Source: Spiroplasma taiwanense CT-1 (lineage in GTDB: Bacteria > Bacillota_I > Bacilli_A > Mycoplasmatales > Mycoplasmataceae). From it: 64,000 nucleotides of DNA. The position numbers were made by a program, and so were the translations under genes. Below are positions 1 through 9,472 of this stretch, piece by piece. The notes beneath the pieces were generated by a model. The model did not search any database, was not told the origin of the DNA, and saw only the letters and a list, made by a program, of their open reading frames with translations. Every line of letters begins with the position of its first letter. Position 1 is the first letter of the stretch. The DNA is taken from contig NC_021846.1 of the NCBI RefSeq assembly GCF_000439435.1, forward strand, positions 310,001 to 374,000, in the 5' to 3' direction.

Positions 1-567
1 CCATTTGTAATTTATTACAAGGGAGATATTTCATTACTTAGCAAATATACTAAAACAGTGGCAATGGTGGGTGGTAGTGAAATTAATGATTATAGTAAAA
101 ATAATATTGAAAAATTAATTAAAGATTTTTCCAAAAATTAAATTATTATTAGTACTTTGGAGAGAATTGGAATTAATTTAGAAATATTAAACTATAGTAT
201 AGAAAACAAAAATCAAATTATTTTAGTATTAAAAAGTGATATGCAAAGTTATGTTGAAAAAAATTTAGATTTAAAAGAAAAACAAAATTTTTTAGTAATT
301 ACAGAGATATATGAGAGCGGAAAAGATTTTACTAATCAAATTGATGATTATTCATCAAGACTTATTTGTGGAATTTCAAAGGGCATTGTTTTTATTCACA
401 TTAAAAACAATGATTCATTAAATAAATTATTTTCATTTGCAATAAATGAGGGAAAAGAAATTTTTGCAATACCAGATTCATTAAACGGTTTAGATGGAAC
501 TAATAAAATGATAAAAAATGGTGCAAAATTAATAGAAAATGCAAAAGCTGTGTTAAATGATTTATAA
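1..567 (+). pseudogene. dprA: DprA/Smf DNA-processing protein, broken, 5' end outside window
   Basis: Frame 1 is open from the window edge, stops at TAA 139-141, and stays open in the same frame to the stop at 565-567. The first part reads like the DprA Rossmann start (VAMVGGSEINDY, where functional proteins have a GSR-type motif). The second part ends with a DprA-like tail (FAIPDSLNGLDGTN then IKNGAKLIENA, matching the family's PGS...GTN..I..GA pattern). DprA loads RecA on single-stranded DNA during natural transformation. A TTG at 157 could restart a 136-residue fragment, but that would lack the first Rossmann strand. I infer a gene inactivated by one nonsense change. A sequencing error at that codon is the alternative. 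Confidence 0.72.
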
Positions 568-572
568 AGTGT

Positions 573-578
573 TATAAT
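573..578 (+). promoter_or_regulatory. -10 box (TATAAT) of the small RNA
   Basis: A perfect TATAAT lies just after the dprA stop. The predicted start about 7 nt downstream falls at 585, exactly at the first base of a perfect hairpin. No clear -35 box is visible. Confidence 0.5.
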
Positions 579-584
579 CAAATT

Positions 585-711
585 GTGATAGAGATATCAC
601 ACTTGTAAGGTTAAAGCCTAAACTAAATAAATTAAACTAATCATTTTATTCCCGACACACAAATGATAGAATAATTTTAATTTGGAGAGATAATTTTTAT
701 CTCTCTTTTTT
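585..711 (+). ncRNA. Candidate small structured RNA, about 127 nt
   Basis: This intergenic stretch has no plausible reading frame but has its own TATAAT (573-578) and a strong terminator (684-711). It opens with a perfect 6-bp hairpin (GTGATA, loop GAGA, TATCAC, 585-600). A second stem (ATCATTT 640-646 with AAATGAT 661-667) encloses a C-rich loop with CCCGACACAC. The length is close to the 125-nt MCS4 RNA that I recall being described in Mycoplasma capricolum as U6-like. The ACACACAAAT segment weakly resembles the ACACGCAAAT part of U6, but I cannot confirm identity. It does not look like 4.5S RNA, tmRNA or RNase P RNA. Confidence 0.5.
684..711 (+). terminator. Rho-independent terminator
   Basis: GAGAGATAA (685-693) pairs with TTATCTCTC (697-705) across a TTT loop, followed by a T run. 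It ends the small RNA unit. Confidence 0.85.
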
Positions 712-721
712 ATTGTTGGTG

Positions 722-727
722 TATAAT
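722..727 (+). promoter_or_regulatory. -10 box before the first ABC exporter
   Basis: A TATAAT lies downstream of the terminator and about 31 nt before the ATG at 759. A purine-rich AGAAAGG ribosome site follows. No convincing -35 box is seen. Confidence 0.45.
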
Positions 728-758
728 AATAATTAATGAAATTAGAAAGGGAAATTAT

Positions 759-2741
759 ATGAAAAAAAATAGTGAAATTAATAATTTAAATGAAACTATT
801 AATACTGAAAAAAATTTGAAAAATAATCAGGAACCTAATTTTAATTCAAAAAAAAATAAAGGCAAAACTTTTAACGGTATAATTTTTGATTATCTAAAAA
901 AACATCCATTTTTGGCATTTTTTTTAGTATTTTTTACACTAGCATCATCATTTACAACAATTTTAGGACCTAAAATTATTGAAAATATGATGTCATTATT
1001 AATGGCACCAGGTTCATTACCACAAGAAGGTGCAACAGAAGAAACAATAAAGCAATGATTAGCAGAATTAAATAAAACAGGAAATATATTTTTGTATGTT
1101 GATTTTTTAGAAGGAAAACCTGTTTTTTCTTCATCATTTTTGGGACTACATTTGACTTGACAAGAGTGAATATATGTACAGATTTCTTTATTTGGAGCTC
1201 TTGCAATATTTACATTTTCTTCAAACTATCTAGCAGGTTTAATGGGAAAAAATATTGAGATAAGCTTAAGAAATAGAGCATTAGAGAAACTTGTAAAACA
1301 AGATATGAGTTATTATTCTGATAAAAAAATTGGAGAAATATTGACAAAAATTGTTTCAGATACACAGATCATTGGAGATCAAGCACAACAAGTTCCAGTA
1401 ACATTAATGTCTGCAACTTTTACATTTTTTGGTGCACTAATAATGATGACAACAATAAATACAAATCTAACTCTTGTTGTTGTTGTTACAATGTCAATAA
1501 TTATTGCAATAATGTTTTTAACATTTGGAGTTGTGAAAAAACTTTTATTTAGAACAAGAGATTCAATTACTTCAATCAATGGAGATGTAACTGATAGAAT
1601 TGGTACTGTAAGATTAATTAAAGCATCAGGTACTGAAAGTTATGAAACTAAAAGATTTAAAGAAATTCATGAAGATTATTACAAGAAATCAAGTAGCTTA
1701 ATAAAATTACAATCAACAGTAATTACAGTTATGGTAGCTGGTGTTAGTTCAATTCAAATGGTTATTGTTATTGCAGCAGCACTATTGTATAATGATGAAC
1801 CTCATCAATTATCAATTGTATTATCTTCATTTATAAGTAGTGTTGGAACTATGGTTGGACCATTAATGCAAGTAGCAAGAGTAACTGCAGGATTAGCTCA
1901 AGCTTCAACATCTTCAACAAGAATTGATCAAATTCTTGTTTCTGTGCCAAGAATTGATCCGCACTACAATGATAATGAAGGAATATATATTGATTCAATT
2001 GATGGAGATATTAAACTAGAAGATATTGAATTTAGATATCCAGAAAAACCTTCAAAAGTTATTTTGCCTAAATTTAGTTTTACTTTTGAAAAAGGAAAAA
2101 GTTATGCTTTTGTTGGAGAAACAGGAGCTGGGAAATCAACAATTGCAAAATTATTACTAAGATTTTATGACCCATATGAGGGAAAAGTTTTAATTAATGG
2201 GAATATTGATTTAAAAGATATTCACCTGTCAAGTTATTTAGATAAAGTAGGTTATGTTGAACAAGAACCTCAAATATTATTTGGAACAGTTATTGATAAT
2301 ATAAAATACGGAAGATTTGATGCAACAGATGAAGAAGCACAAGAGGCGGCTAAAAAAGCTGAATTACATGATTTGGTTATGACTTGACCAGATGGTTATG
2401 ACACAATTTTAGGTGAACGTGGTTTTATGTTAAGTGGGGGTCAAAAACAAAGATTAGTAATAGCTAGAATGTTTTTAAAAGATCCACAATTACTTATTTT
2501 AGATGAAGCTACAAGTGCTTTGGATAATATTGTTGAAAAAGAAATTCAAGTAAAATTAGATGCTTTAATGGGTGGTAGAACTACAGTTACAATCGCTCAT
2601 AGATTAAGTACAATTAAAAACGTTGATCAAATTATTGTTCTTGCACGTGATAAAGGAATTGCTCAAATTGGTACTTTTGATGATTTAAAATCAAAACCAG
2701 GTCATTTTAAAAAACTATATGATGCAGGTTTAATAGATTAA
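759..2741 (+). CDS. ABC exporter, fused membrane and ATPase domains
   Basis: This is a 660-residue half-transporter when TGA is read as Trp at three or more positions. A charged Asn/Lys-rich N-terminus (about 45 residues) precedes an ABC type 1 exporter membrane domain with the coupling-region motif [10 protein letters not shown]. The nucleotide-binding domain has Walker [10 protein letters not shown] (near residue 455), signature LSGGQ (558-562), Walker [10 protein letters not shown] with the catalytic Glu, and H-loop IAHRLST. The family exports lipids, peptides or drugs as dimers. The substrate cannot be told. It is monocistronic between two terminators. A close paralogue lies at 40693-42594, and the two could form a heterodimer, which is inference. 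Confidence 0.9.
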
Positions 2742-2743
2742 AA

Positions 2744-2776
2744 AAAGAAAGAACTTTAAAGTTCTTTCTTTTTTTT
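2744..2776 (+). terminator. Rho-independent terminator after ABC exporter
   Basis: AAGAAAGAACTTT and AAAGTTCTTTCTT (2745-2770) are fully self-complementary and run into a T tract. The hairpin starts just after the stop codon. Confidence 0.9.
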
Positions 2777-2821
2777 AATACTAAACTTTTAAAATACTAG
2801 TAATGATATTTTATTTTTTGT

Positions 2822-2827
2822 TATAAT
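2822..2827 (+). promoter_or_regulatory. -10 box implying a leaderless trmFO transcript
   Basis: TATAAT ends 6 nt before the trmFO ATG at 2834, so the expected transcription start coincides with the start codon. No ribosome binding site is present between them. Confidence 0.5.
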
Positions 2828-2833
2828 AAACAA

Positions 2834-4150
2834 ATGGAAAAAATAGTAAATATAATTGGTGCTGGTTTAGCAGGTTGTGAAGCTGCTTGACAACTTGCAA
2901 ATAGAAATATTAAAATTGTACTTTTTGAAAAAAAAAATCTTGAAAGAAATTCAGTTCAAAAGCTAGAGTATTTTGCTGAATTAGTTTGTTCAAATACACT
3001 AAGATCTACTGACTTAAAAAATGCTGTGGGAACTTTAAAAGAGGAAATGGGATTATTTAATTCTTTAATACTGGAAGCTGCACAATTTGCACAAATACCT
3101 GCTGGTGGAAGTTTAGCAGTTGATAGAGAAATTTTTTCAAAGTATATTACTGATAAAATTAATAGTCATAAAAATATTACAGTTTTACAACAAGATGTAG
3201 AAAAAATAGATAAATCAAAATTAACTTTAATTGCATCAGGACCGTTAACATCAAAAAAACTTCAAAAGGAAATAATAAACTTAATTGGTGAAGAATATTT
3301 TTATTTTTTTGATGCAGTTGCACCAATTGTAAAGAAAGATTCACTAAATATGAATATAGTTTTTAGAAAAAATAGATATGACAAAGGTGAAACAAAAGAT
3401 TATATTAATTGCGGAATGAATAAAGAACAATATGAAAAGTTTTATAATGAATTAATTAATGCGGAGCTTGCAAAAATGCATTTAGATTCTGAAAAGCAAA
3501 TGAAATATTTTGAAGGTTGTATGCCAGTTGAAGCAATGGCAAAAAGAGGTTATGATACATTGAGATATGGACCTTTAAAACCTGCAGGTCTTAAAAATTT
3601 AGATAATACAGAAAATTTTGCAGTAGTACAACTAAGACAGGATAATGCTATTGATGATTTATATAATATGGTTGGTTTTCAAACAAATTTAACATGTTCA
3701 GAACAAAAAAGAGTTTTTAAATTAATTCCAGGTATGGAAAATGCTGAATTTGTACGATATGGTGTAATGCATCAAAATAATTTTATTAATTCACCAAAAC
3801 TTTTAAATCACTTTAATCAATTAAAAAATAATGAAAATATTTTTTTTGCTGGACAAATCACAGGAGTTGAGGGATATATTGAATCAACATCTTCTGGTAT
3901 AATCGCAGCAATTAACATTGAAAAATTTTTAAATAATGAAAATTTAGTTAAATTTCCTCTTGATACAGTTATGGGAGGATTACAAAATTATATTATTTCA
4001 ACTAACTCAAAAAATTTTCAACCAATGAAAGCAAATTGGAGTATTGTTGAAAATTTAGAGCTTTTTAATAAAATTAAAAAAGAGGAAAAGAAGGAATTAT
4101 ACTCAAAAAGAGCAATAAGTTCTATGAAAAAATTTATAAAAAATATATAG
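2834..4150 (+). CDS. trmFO: tRNA (uracil-5-)-methyltransferase, folate/FAD-dependent (TrmFO)
   Basis: TrmFO makes 5-methyluridine at position 54 of tRNA, using methylenetetrahydrofolate and FAD. The 438-residue protein starts with a dinucleotide-binding fold ([13 protein letters not shown]). It contains the family segments SNTLRS and [10 protein letters not shown], and near the C-terminus [15 protein letters not shown], typical of the GidA/TrmFO superfamily. One TGA (residue 18 region) encodes Trp. The start at 2834 is the only ATG that keeps the glycine-rich loop. It is preceded by a TATAAT at leaderless spacing and has no Shine-Dalgarno. The unknown gene at 4182 follows after 31 nt. Confidence 0.95.
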
Positions 4151-4181
4151 TTAGTTTAAAATTATATATAGAGAGGTAAAA

Positions 4182-5777
4182 ATGAAAGAAACTGATAAAC
4201 AAAGCATTTTTTGATATGGTTTACATAAAATTGCTTATGAAAATGCGCAATTCAAATACTATATAACTACTCAAAAAGAATTGATCTCAAAGTTATATCC
4301 AATTGTCTATATTGGAGTAACTCAATATACTCTTTATAGAGGAATAACAATTAATGAGATACCTGTTGATGAATTAAATACATATACAAGTTATATAATG
4401 GAAAATTATGAACAAATTTATAAAATAAAGTATAGATTTGTTAAAGAAAAACCAAAAAAACTTAATTTTAAGGAAAAACAAATTTATGATTTGAGTTGAG
4501 AAATAATAGCAGGTCTACTTTTGCCTTATATAAATGAATTTTGTTTTAAAAATTATGAACAATGAAAAAATTTAACGAAATCTTACATTAGAGAATGTGC
4601 AATAATTTATGAATATGATATTAATCATGAAGCAGAAGATGGAAAAATAAAAACTAGTATTGCATATCCATTTATTTTTACTTTAAATTTAATCAAAATT
4701 TATGAAAAACAAGGTTTATATCAAAGAATACAAAAATGTTATCAAAAAGAAATTTTATTAAAAAAATTTAATTCAGGAAGAGAGTGAAAACAAAAGGAAC
4801 TTGATTATTTGCAAGAAACTTATGAATTAATTCAAAATGATGAAGAATGATCAATGTTTTTGAGTAATTTTTCAAATTTAAAATGAGATAGTTTTGATCT
4901 CAAAGAAAGATTTAAAGGATTATTTCAATTAACAAAATTGACAACAATTTTAATGAAAGATGAAATTTCAGCTGTTACTATGCTAGACGATGGTGCTGAA
5001 TTATATGAATTAATTGAAAATTATTTACCATTATTTATTTTTGAAGATAAAATAAAAAATTCAAGTAATAATTTAAATCAAGAGTATAAAAACTCAAAAA
5101 TAAAAGTTTTATCTCCTTTTAATTATCAAAATATAAATATTGAGACTTTAATTCCTTATGTTTGTTCAAAAGGTGAAAGATTTGTTGAAATTGATAAGGA
5201 GCAATTAAAAAGTTGTTCGGAGATTATTGCATCAGTTTTTTCTAATTTAAGAATGACTTTACTAATTCATGAATATCTGCCACAGTTTATTGATTCAAGA
5301 ATAATAGTTCAAAAAAAACTATTAGTTAATGTTTTGAAAATATTTGAAGAAGTAAAAGAAAATAGATTTAAAAGAAAGATTGATGTTGAAAATCTTCTTG
5401 AATCTGATTTCTTTATTTCAGAAGAAGAAATAATTGATATTATTGAATTACACAGAAAAAATTTACCTGAATTTGGTGAAAATAGTTCTTTATTAAAAGT
5501 TGGGAAAATTATGAGTCTAATGTTAGGGATTGAACCAAAAACTGCTTCAAGTGTTAATTATGACTTGAGACAATTAATAAAAAATATTTTAATAATTTTT
5601 GGACCACATCCCCTAGATCATACAGTACAAACAAGAGAAAATATTAATTTTATATCAACTATTTTTGAAAAAATATGTAGAGAATATGAAAAAAAAATGA
5701 ATTTAAATGACTTAGATAATCAATTTTCAAATGCATTTGAATTACCATTAAAGTTATTAAATTGAAAAAAAGACTAA
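4182..5777 (+). CDS. Hypothetical cytosolic protein, 531 residues
   Basis: I do not recognise this protein. With TGA read as Trp it runs from ATG 4182 (GAGAGG site 4171-4176) to TAA 5775-5777, ending NWKKD. It is rich in Glu, Lys, Ile and Leu, has no signal peptide or membrane helix, and looks largely alpha-helical. A segment with GPHPLDHTVQTREN near the C-terminus may be the best-conserved part. It is probably co-transcribed with trmFO, which does not by itself suggest a role. Many mollicute genomes carry such large lineage-specific proteins. Confidence 0.8.
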
Positions 5778-5827
5778 TAATATAGTAAAAATATAAAAAA
5801 TTTGCTATTATTATCTTGTCTAATTTT

Positions 5828-5904
5828 GCCCACGTAGCTCAGTAGGATAGAGCATGCGCCTTCTAAGCGTAGGGTCAGAAGTTCGAATCTTCTCGTGGGC
5901 GCCA
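5828..5904 (+). tRNA. tRNA-Arg (anticodon UCU)
   Basis: The acceptor stem GCCCACG (5828-5834) pairs with CGTGGGC (5894-5900), followed by G and an encoded CCA (5901-5904). The anticodon arm has stem TGCGC/GCGTA and loop CTTCTAA, giving anticodon TCT for AGA codons, which are the main Arg codons here. The T arm has GTTCGAATC. A terminator follows, so it is a single-gene unit. Confidence 0.97.
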
Positions 5905-5918
5905 TTTTAAGAAATTTA

Positions 5919-5947
5919 TGTTAGTGTGAAAAACTAGCATTTTTTTT
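5919..5947 (+). terminator. Terminator after tRNA-Arg
   Basis: TGTTAGT (5919-5925) pairs with ACTAGCA (5933-5939, one G-T pair), followed by eight T. Confidence 0.8.
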
Positions 5948-5991
5948 ATTTTTTTGTAGTATCTTTTATAGTAGGAATAGGAGATGAAAAT

Positions 5992-6771
5992 ATGAAAAAA
6001 AGAATTAGCTCAAGAGTTATTGAAAATAAAAAATTCAATATTGCAGCAACAGTTTATTTGAATTACTATGTAGACCCCTTACATAAAACTATTGAAGAAC
6101 AAAGTTTTGAAAATTTTATTTTTTTAAAATTTTTTACTTATCCTTCAATTATTGCATTAACAAATTGAAATAAAAAATTTAAAAATGAATGCATTAGTAA
6201 AATAAACTTATATAAACCAAATTTTTTAATTAATTTTGCGACAAGTATAAATAATGATTTTAAACTTCCACAATTAATTAGATTTAAAGTAAGATATAAA
6301 TTTATGGCATTAAATTTAAAACAGTTAAAGAAATTTGTTATTGATGAAAAACCTTCATTAGATATTTTAGAAGTAAATGATGAGGAAAATTTAAATGAAT
6401 TTGTTAAAGTTATAAGTGATACTACAACACTTCAAGTTTCTGATAAAGAGAAATTTTTTGGAATGTTCGAATTAAACAAAGAAGAAAAAATTAATTACTT
6501 ATTGCTAGCAAAATATAACTCTGAATATTCTGGAGTAGGTCATTTGATTTATTATAATGAAAAAATAGGGATGATTGATGATATCTCAGTTAAAGAAGAC
6601 TTTAGAAATAATGGTATAGCAACAATCATTATGAAATCACTAATTAATAAAGCAATTGATGATGGTTTAGATGAACTTTATTTATTTGCAAGTGAACAAG
6701 CAATTGAAATTTATAAAAAATTAGGTTTTATAGAAGATGATTTTTGGTTAGAACAATATAACATTTTATAA
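5992..6771 (+). CDS. GNAT-family N-acetyltransferase
   Basis: This is a 259-residue protein with a poorly conserved N-terminal half (about 105 residues) and a C-terminal GNAT fold. The acetyl-CoA signature is seen as IDDISVKEDFRNNGIATIIMKSL, with the R-x-x-G-x-A-like loop RNNGIA. It is followed by the usual late motif ASEQAIEIYKKLGFIEDD. These enzymes transfer acetyl from acetyl-CoA to amines; the substrate is unknown. The start at 5992 follows TAGGAG. An earlier ATG at 5984 is out of frame. One TGA codes Trp in the N-terminal half. It lies alone between the tRNA terminator and a gene relic. Confidence 0.85.
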
Positions 6772-6852
6772 AATTAATTTTTGAAAAATGAATAAAAATT
6801 GAATTTAAAATAAAAAAAATAAAGGACATTAATTTAATAAAATAGATATATA

Positions 6853-7007
6853 ATGAAAAATAAATTTTTAAAAAATCCTGCTTTAGATGTAATTTAAAAA
6901 TTAATGAAGTAGAAGAATATAAAATTGATAAAAGAGAAGATATTTTTGGAAATATAGTCTACTATTATTCTCATATTAATTGTCCAAAAAATAGGTTTGT
7001 TAAGTAA
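6853..7007 (+). pseudogene. Short zinc-finger-like protein relic with a -1 frame break
   Basis: ATG 6853 opens MKNKFLKN and then hits TAA. From about 6864 another frame reads SCFRCNLKINEVEE ... HINCPKNRFVK and stops at 7005-7007. It contains C-x2-C and a later H-x2-C, as in small zinc ribbons. The two frames join by a -1 shift at the A-run (6870-6875). The run lies in the heptamer A-AAA-AAT, read in zero frame as TTA AAA AAT, which is a possible slippery site. It is either a 51-residue protein made by frameshifting or a relic broken by one indel; I favour the relic. The stop lies inside the terminator stem. Nothing else was seen in the gap 6772-6852. Confidence 0.4.
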
Positions 7008-7031
7008 AAATACTTGACAAACCTATTTTTT
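6986..7031 (+). terminator. Long terminator hairpin
   Basis: AAAAATAGGTTTGT (6987-7000) pairs with ACAAACCTATTTTT (7017-7030), with an inner TAAGTA/TACTTG stem. It precedes the rpsP promoter. Confidence 0.85.
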
Positions 7032-7038
7032 AGTTTAA

Positions 7039-7044
7039 TATAAT
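7039..7044 (+). promoter_or_regulatory. -10 box of the rpsP operon
   Basis: TATAAT 28 nt before the rpsP start, just downstream of a strong terminator. A strong AAGGAGG ribosome site lies at 7061-7067. Confidence 0.55.
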
Positions 7045-7071
7045 TTATGTTCTTAAATAAAAGGAGGAAAT

Positions 7072-7476
7072 ATGGTTAAATTAAGATTAAAAAGAGCAGG
7101 TAAAAAAAGAGCTGCATTTTATAGAATTGTTGCAGCAGATTCTCGTATTAAGCGTGATGGTGAATATATAGAATTAGTTGGTACATATAATCCAATAAAT
7201 GGTGAAGTTAATGTTAAAAATGAAATTGCACTTAAATGATTGCAACAAGGTGCACAACCAACTGAAACTGTTAGAAATATTTTTTCAAAACAAGGGATTA
7301 TGACAGAATTACATAATGTTAAATTGGAAAATAAAAAAAATGAACCAAAAACAGAAAAAAAGATAAAAAAAGTTGCTTCTAAACTAACAGTAGCTAAAAA
7401 ACAAGTATCAGGAAAATCAGCAGTTGCTAAAAAACCATCTGCAACTAAAAAAACAGAAATAACTTCTGTTGAATAA
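7072..7476 (+). CDS. rpsP: 30S ribosomal protein S16 with long basic tail
   Basis: S16 binds 16S rRNA early in 30S assembly. The N-terminal 85 or so residues match the family ([19 protein letters not shown], then [19 protein letters not shown]). The protein is 134 residues, longer than the usual 75 to 90. The extra C-terminal 45 or so residues are rich in Lys, Ala, Thr and Ser, with repeats of VAKK. One TGA encodes Trp (LKWLQQGAQP). It leads the conserved operon rpsP-khpA-rimM-trmD-rplS, with AAGGAGG directly upstream. Confidence 0.97.
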
Positions 7477-7487
7477 TTTTAAATTTT

Positions 7488-7751
7488 ATGAAAGAAGTTT
7501 TTAATTCAGTTAATACTTTGCTAAATAATATTGTGCCTAAGGAAATTAATTATGTATTTAAGGAAAAATTTGAGACTGAAAATACATTCGAATTTATTTT
7601 ATTAATAGAAAAAAATAATTTAAATTTTTTTGGAAAAAATCAAAGTGAGGGTTTATTAGAAATTATTTTAACAATTTTAAATTCAGAAATAGGCAAGTTT
7701 AAAAAGGAAATAATTATTACACTAGAGGTATTTGAAGATTATGTTTGATAA
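7488..7751 (+). CDS. khpA: KhpA-like KH-domain protein (divergent)
   Basis: Position between rpsP and rimM is where KhpA (YlqC) sits in Firmicutes. The 87-residue length and the pattern LNFFGKNQSEGLLEIILTILN fit a single KH domain. The usual GxxG RNA-binding loop is not intact (GKNQ), so RNA binding may be altered. In code 4 the protein reads through a TGA (7746-7748, Trp) and stops at TAA 7749-7751. It therefore overlaps rimM by 11 nt, and translational coupling is likely. The start ATG 7488 has no clear Shine-Dalgarno. Identity rests mainly on gene order. Confidence 0.6.
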
Positions 7752-8235
7752 TTTAATAAAAATAGGAAAAATTGTTTCTACTCATGCAATAAGAGGAGAA
7801 GTAAAATTTTTATTAGACAATAAATATTTATTATTAAAAGAAATAAAAAATATTAAAATTTTTCTTGAAGATAAGCAGGGAAAAATTGATGTCTATGAAA
7901 TTGAAAAGTCATATTTTATCAATAAAAAACAAATTTTAAAGTTAAAAAATATTAATAATATAAATGAGGCTAAACCATTAATTAATAATATTGTTTATAT
8001 AATTAAAAATGATGAATTAATTGAAATTAAAGAAACTTTTATAGAATTTGAAGCATTTTATAAGGAAAGCAAATATGGAATAATAATTGATGAAATGTAT
8101 AATGGAGCACAAGACTTAGTGAAAGTTAAAAATCAAAAAAATGAATTCTGAATTCCTTGTGTAGAAGTTTATATTGAAAGTATAGATTATGGTAGAAAAA
8201 TTATTTTTTTTAAAAATATTGAGGGTCTATTTTAA
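7741..8235 (+). CDS. rimM: 16S rRNA processing protein RimM
   Basis: RimM helps maturation of the 30S head and binds S19. The 164-residue protein starts [19 protein letters not shown], matching the family's G-K/R-I-x-x-x-H-G-x-x-G-x-x-R-V opening. The second (PRC-barrel-like) part reads [19 protein letters not shown], then [15 protein letters not shown] 7741 is inside the end of khpA. The stop TAA shares its last base with the trmD ATG (TAATG at 8233-8237), so translation is probably coupled both ways. Confidence 0.9.
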
Positions 8236-8966
8236 TGAAATTTTCAATAATAACTTTATTTCCAAATTTGATAGAAAATTATATATCGCAATCAATTATT
8301 AAAAGAGCAATTCAAAAAAAATTTATAGATATTGAAATATTAGATATTAGAAATTTTACAAATTATTCTCATAATCAAGTTGATGACTATCAATTTGGTG
8401 GAGGAAAAGGTATGGTATTAATGGTAGAACCAATTGTAAATGCAATTGAAAGTTGCAAGACAATTGATAGTTTAATAATTTTAACAACACCTCAGGGTAA
8501 AACTTGAAATCAAAAATTTGCAAGATCATTTTCAACTGAATATAAACATTTGATTATTATTTGTGGACATTATGAAGGGTTTGATGAAAGAATCTTAAAA
8601 TATATTGATCTAGAAATTTCAATTGGAGATTATATATTAACAGGAGGTGAACTTGCAAGTTTGTGTTTAATTGATTCAATTACTAGAGTAGTTGATGGTG
8701 TAATTTCAAATGAATCTCATTTAAATGAAAGTTTTGAAAATAATTTATTAGATTATCCAGTTTATACAAAACCACTTAATTTTAGAAATCAAAAAGTTCC
8801 AGAGGTCTTAACTAGTGGGCATCACGCAAAAATTGAAAAATTTAGACAAGAAGGTAGAATAAAAAACACTTATATCAAAAGACCAGATCTTTTAAAAGAA
8901 AATCAATTATCTAAAAATGAATTAACATTTTTAAAAGAATTAAAGAAATCGAAAGGAGAAAATTAA
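8235..8966 (+). CDS. trmD: tRNA (guanine-37-N1)-methyltransferase
   Basis: TrmD methylates G37 of tRNAs with SAM and prevents frameshifting. The 243-residue protein has the SPOUT fold with its deep trefoil knot. Visible motifs are [10 protein letters not shown] at the start, [25 protein letters not shown], and [14 protein letters not shown]. The C-terminal part carries [19 protein letters not shown]. One TGA (TPQGKTW) is Trp. It overlaps rimM by one base and ends one base before the rplS ATG, whose AAAGGAG ribosome site lies within the last trmD codons. Confidence 0.97.
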
Positions 8967-8967
8967 G

Positions 8968-9366
8968 ATGAACATGTTAACAAAAAATACAAAATCATTA
9001 ATTGATGAACAATTAAATTCTAATATTCCAGACTTTAGTTCAGGAGATACAATTAAAGTTAATGTAAAAATTAAAGAAGGGGAAAAATACCGTATTCAAG
9101 CATTTGAGGGTGTTGTAATAAAAACACAAGGTAGTGGAATATCATATTCTGTTTGTGTAAGAAAAAACTCAGGTGGTATTTTTGTTGAAAGAACTTTTCC
9201 AATTCATTCACCAATTATTGACTCAATTGAAGTGATTAAACGTGGTCGAGTGAGAAGAGCAAGAATTTATTACATTAGAAAATTATCAGGAAAAGCGGCA
9301 CGTATTAAAGAAGTTATTAATAATAAAACAAAAGAAGTATCTGTAAAAAAAGCAATAAAGCAATAA
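8968..9366 (+). CDS. rplS: 50S ribosomal protein L19
   Basis: L19 sits at the 30S-50S interface. The 132-residue protein has the family pattern [29 protein letters not shown], then [37 protein letters not shown] given here in parts. The start ATG at 8968 is 9 nt from AAAGGAG; a second ATG at 8974 is possible. It is the last gene of the rpsP operon and is followed by a terminator. A Lys-rich tail of about 15 residues exceeds the core domain. Confidence 0.97.
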   Translation: MNMLTKNTKSLIDEQLNSNIPDFSSGDTIKVNVKIKEGEKYRIQAFEGVVIKTQGSGISYSVCVRKNSGGIFVERTFPIHSPIIDSIEVIKRGRVRRARIYYIRKLSGKAARIKEVINNKTKEVSVKKAIKQ

Positions 9367-9385
9367 AGAAATAAAAAATATTATT

Positions 9386-9423
9386 AAACCCTAAAAATAT
9401 TATTTTTTTGAAGGGTTTTTTTT
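9386..9423 (+). terminator. Terminator of the rpsP-rplS operon
   Basis: AAACCCT (9386-9392) pairs with AGGGTTT (9412-9418). An inner AAAAATA/TATTTTT stem fills the loop, and T residues follow. Confidence 0.8.
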
Positions 9424-9472
9424 ATCTAAAATTCATAAATAAATGTACAATATTGGTAAAAGTAGGTAAAAT

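Noticed and set aside
585-711. 4.5S (SRP) RNA or tmRNA
   Set aside because: The conserved SRP loop and the tRNA-like ends of tmRNA are absent.
1057-1059. In-frame TGA codons in most genes taken as stops
   Set aside because: They lie at Trp positions of conserved proteins (for example TrmD, Lon, HemW), and gene lengths are normal when read through, so code 4 applies.
6870-6876. Firm call of programmed -1 frameshifting
   Set aside because: A-runs are common in this AT-rich DNA and no pseudoknot is visible after the site, so it is kept only as a possibility.
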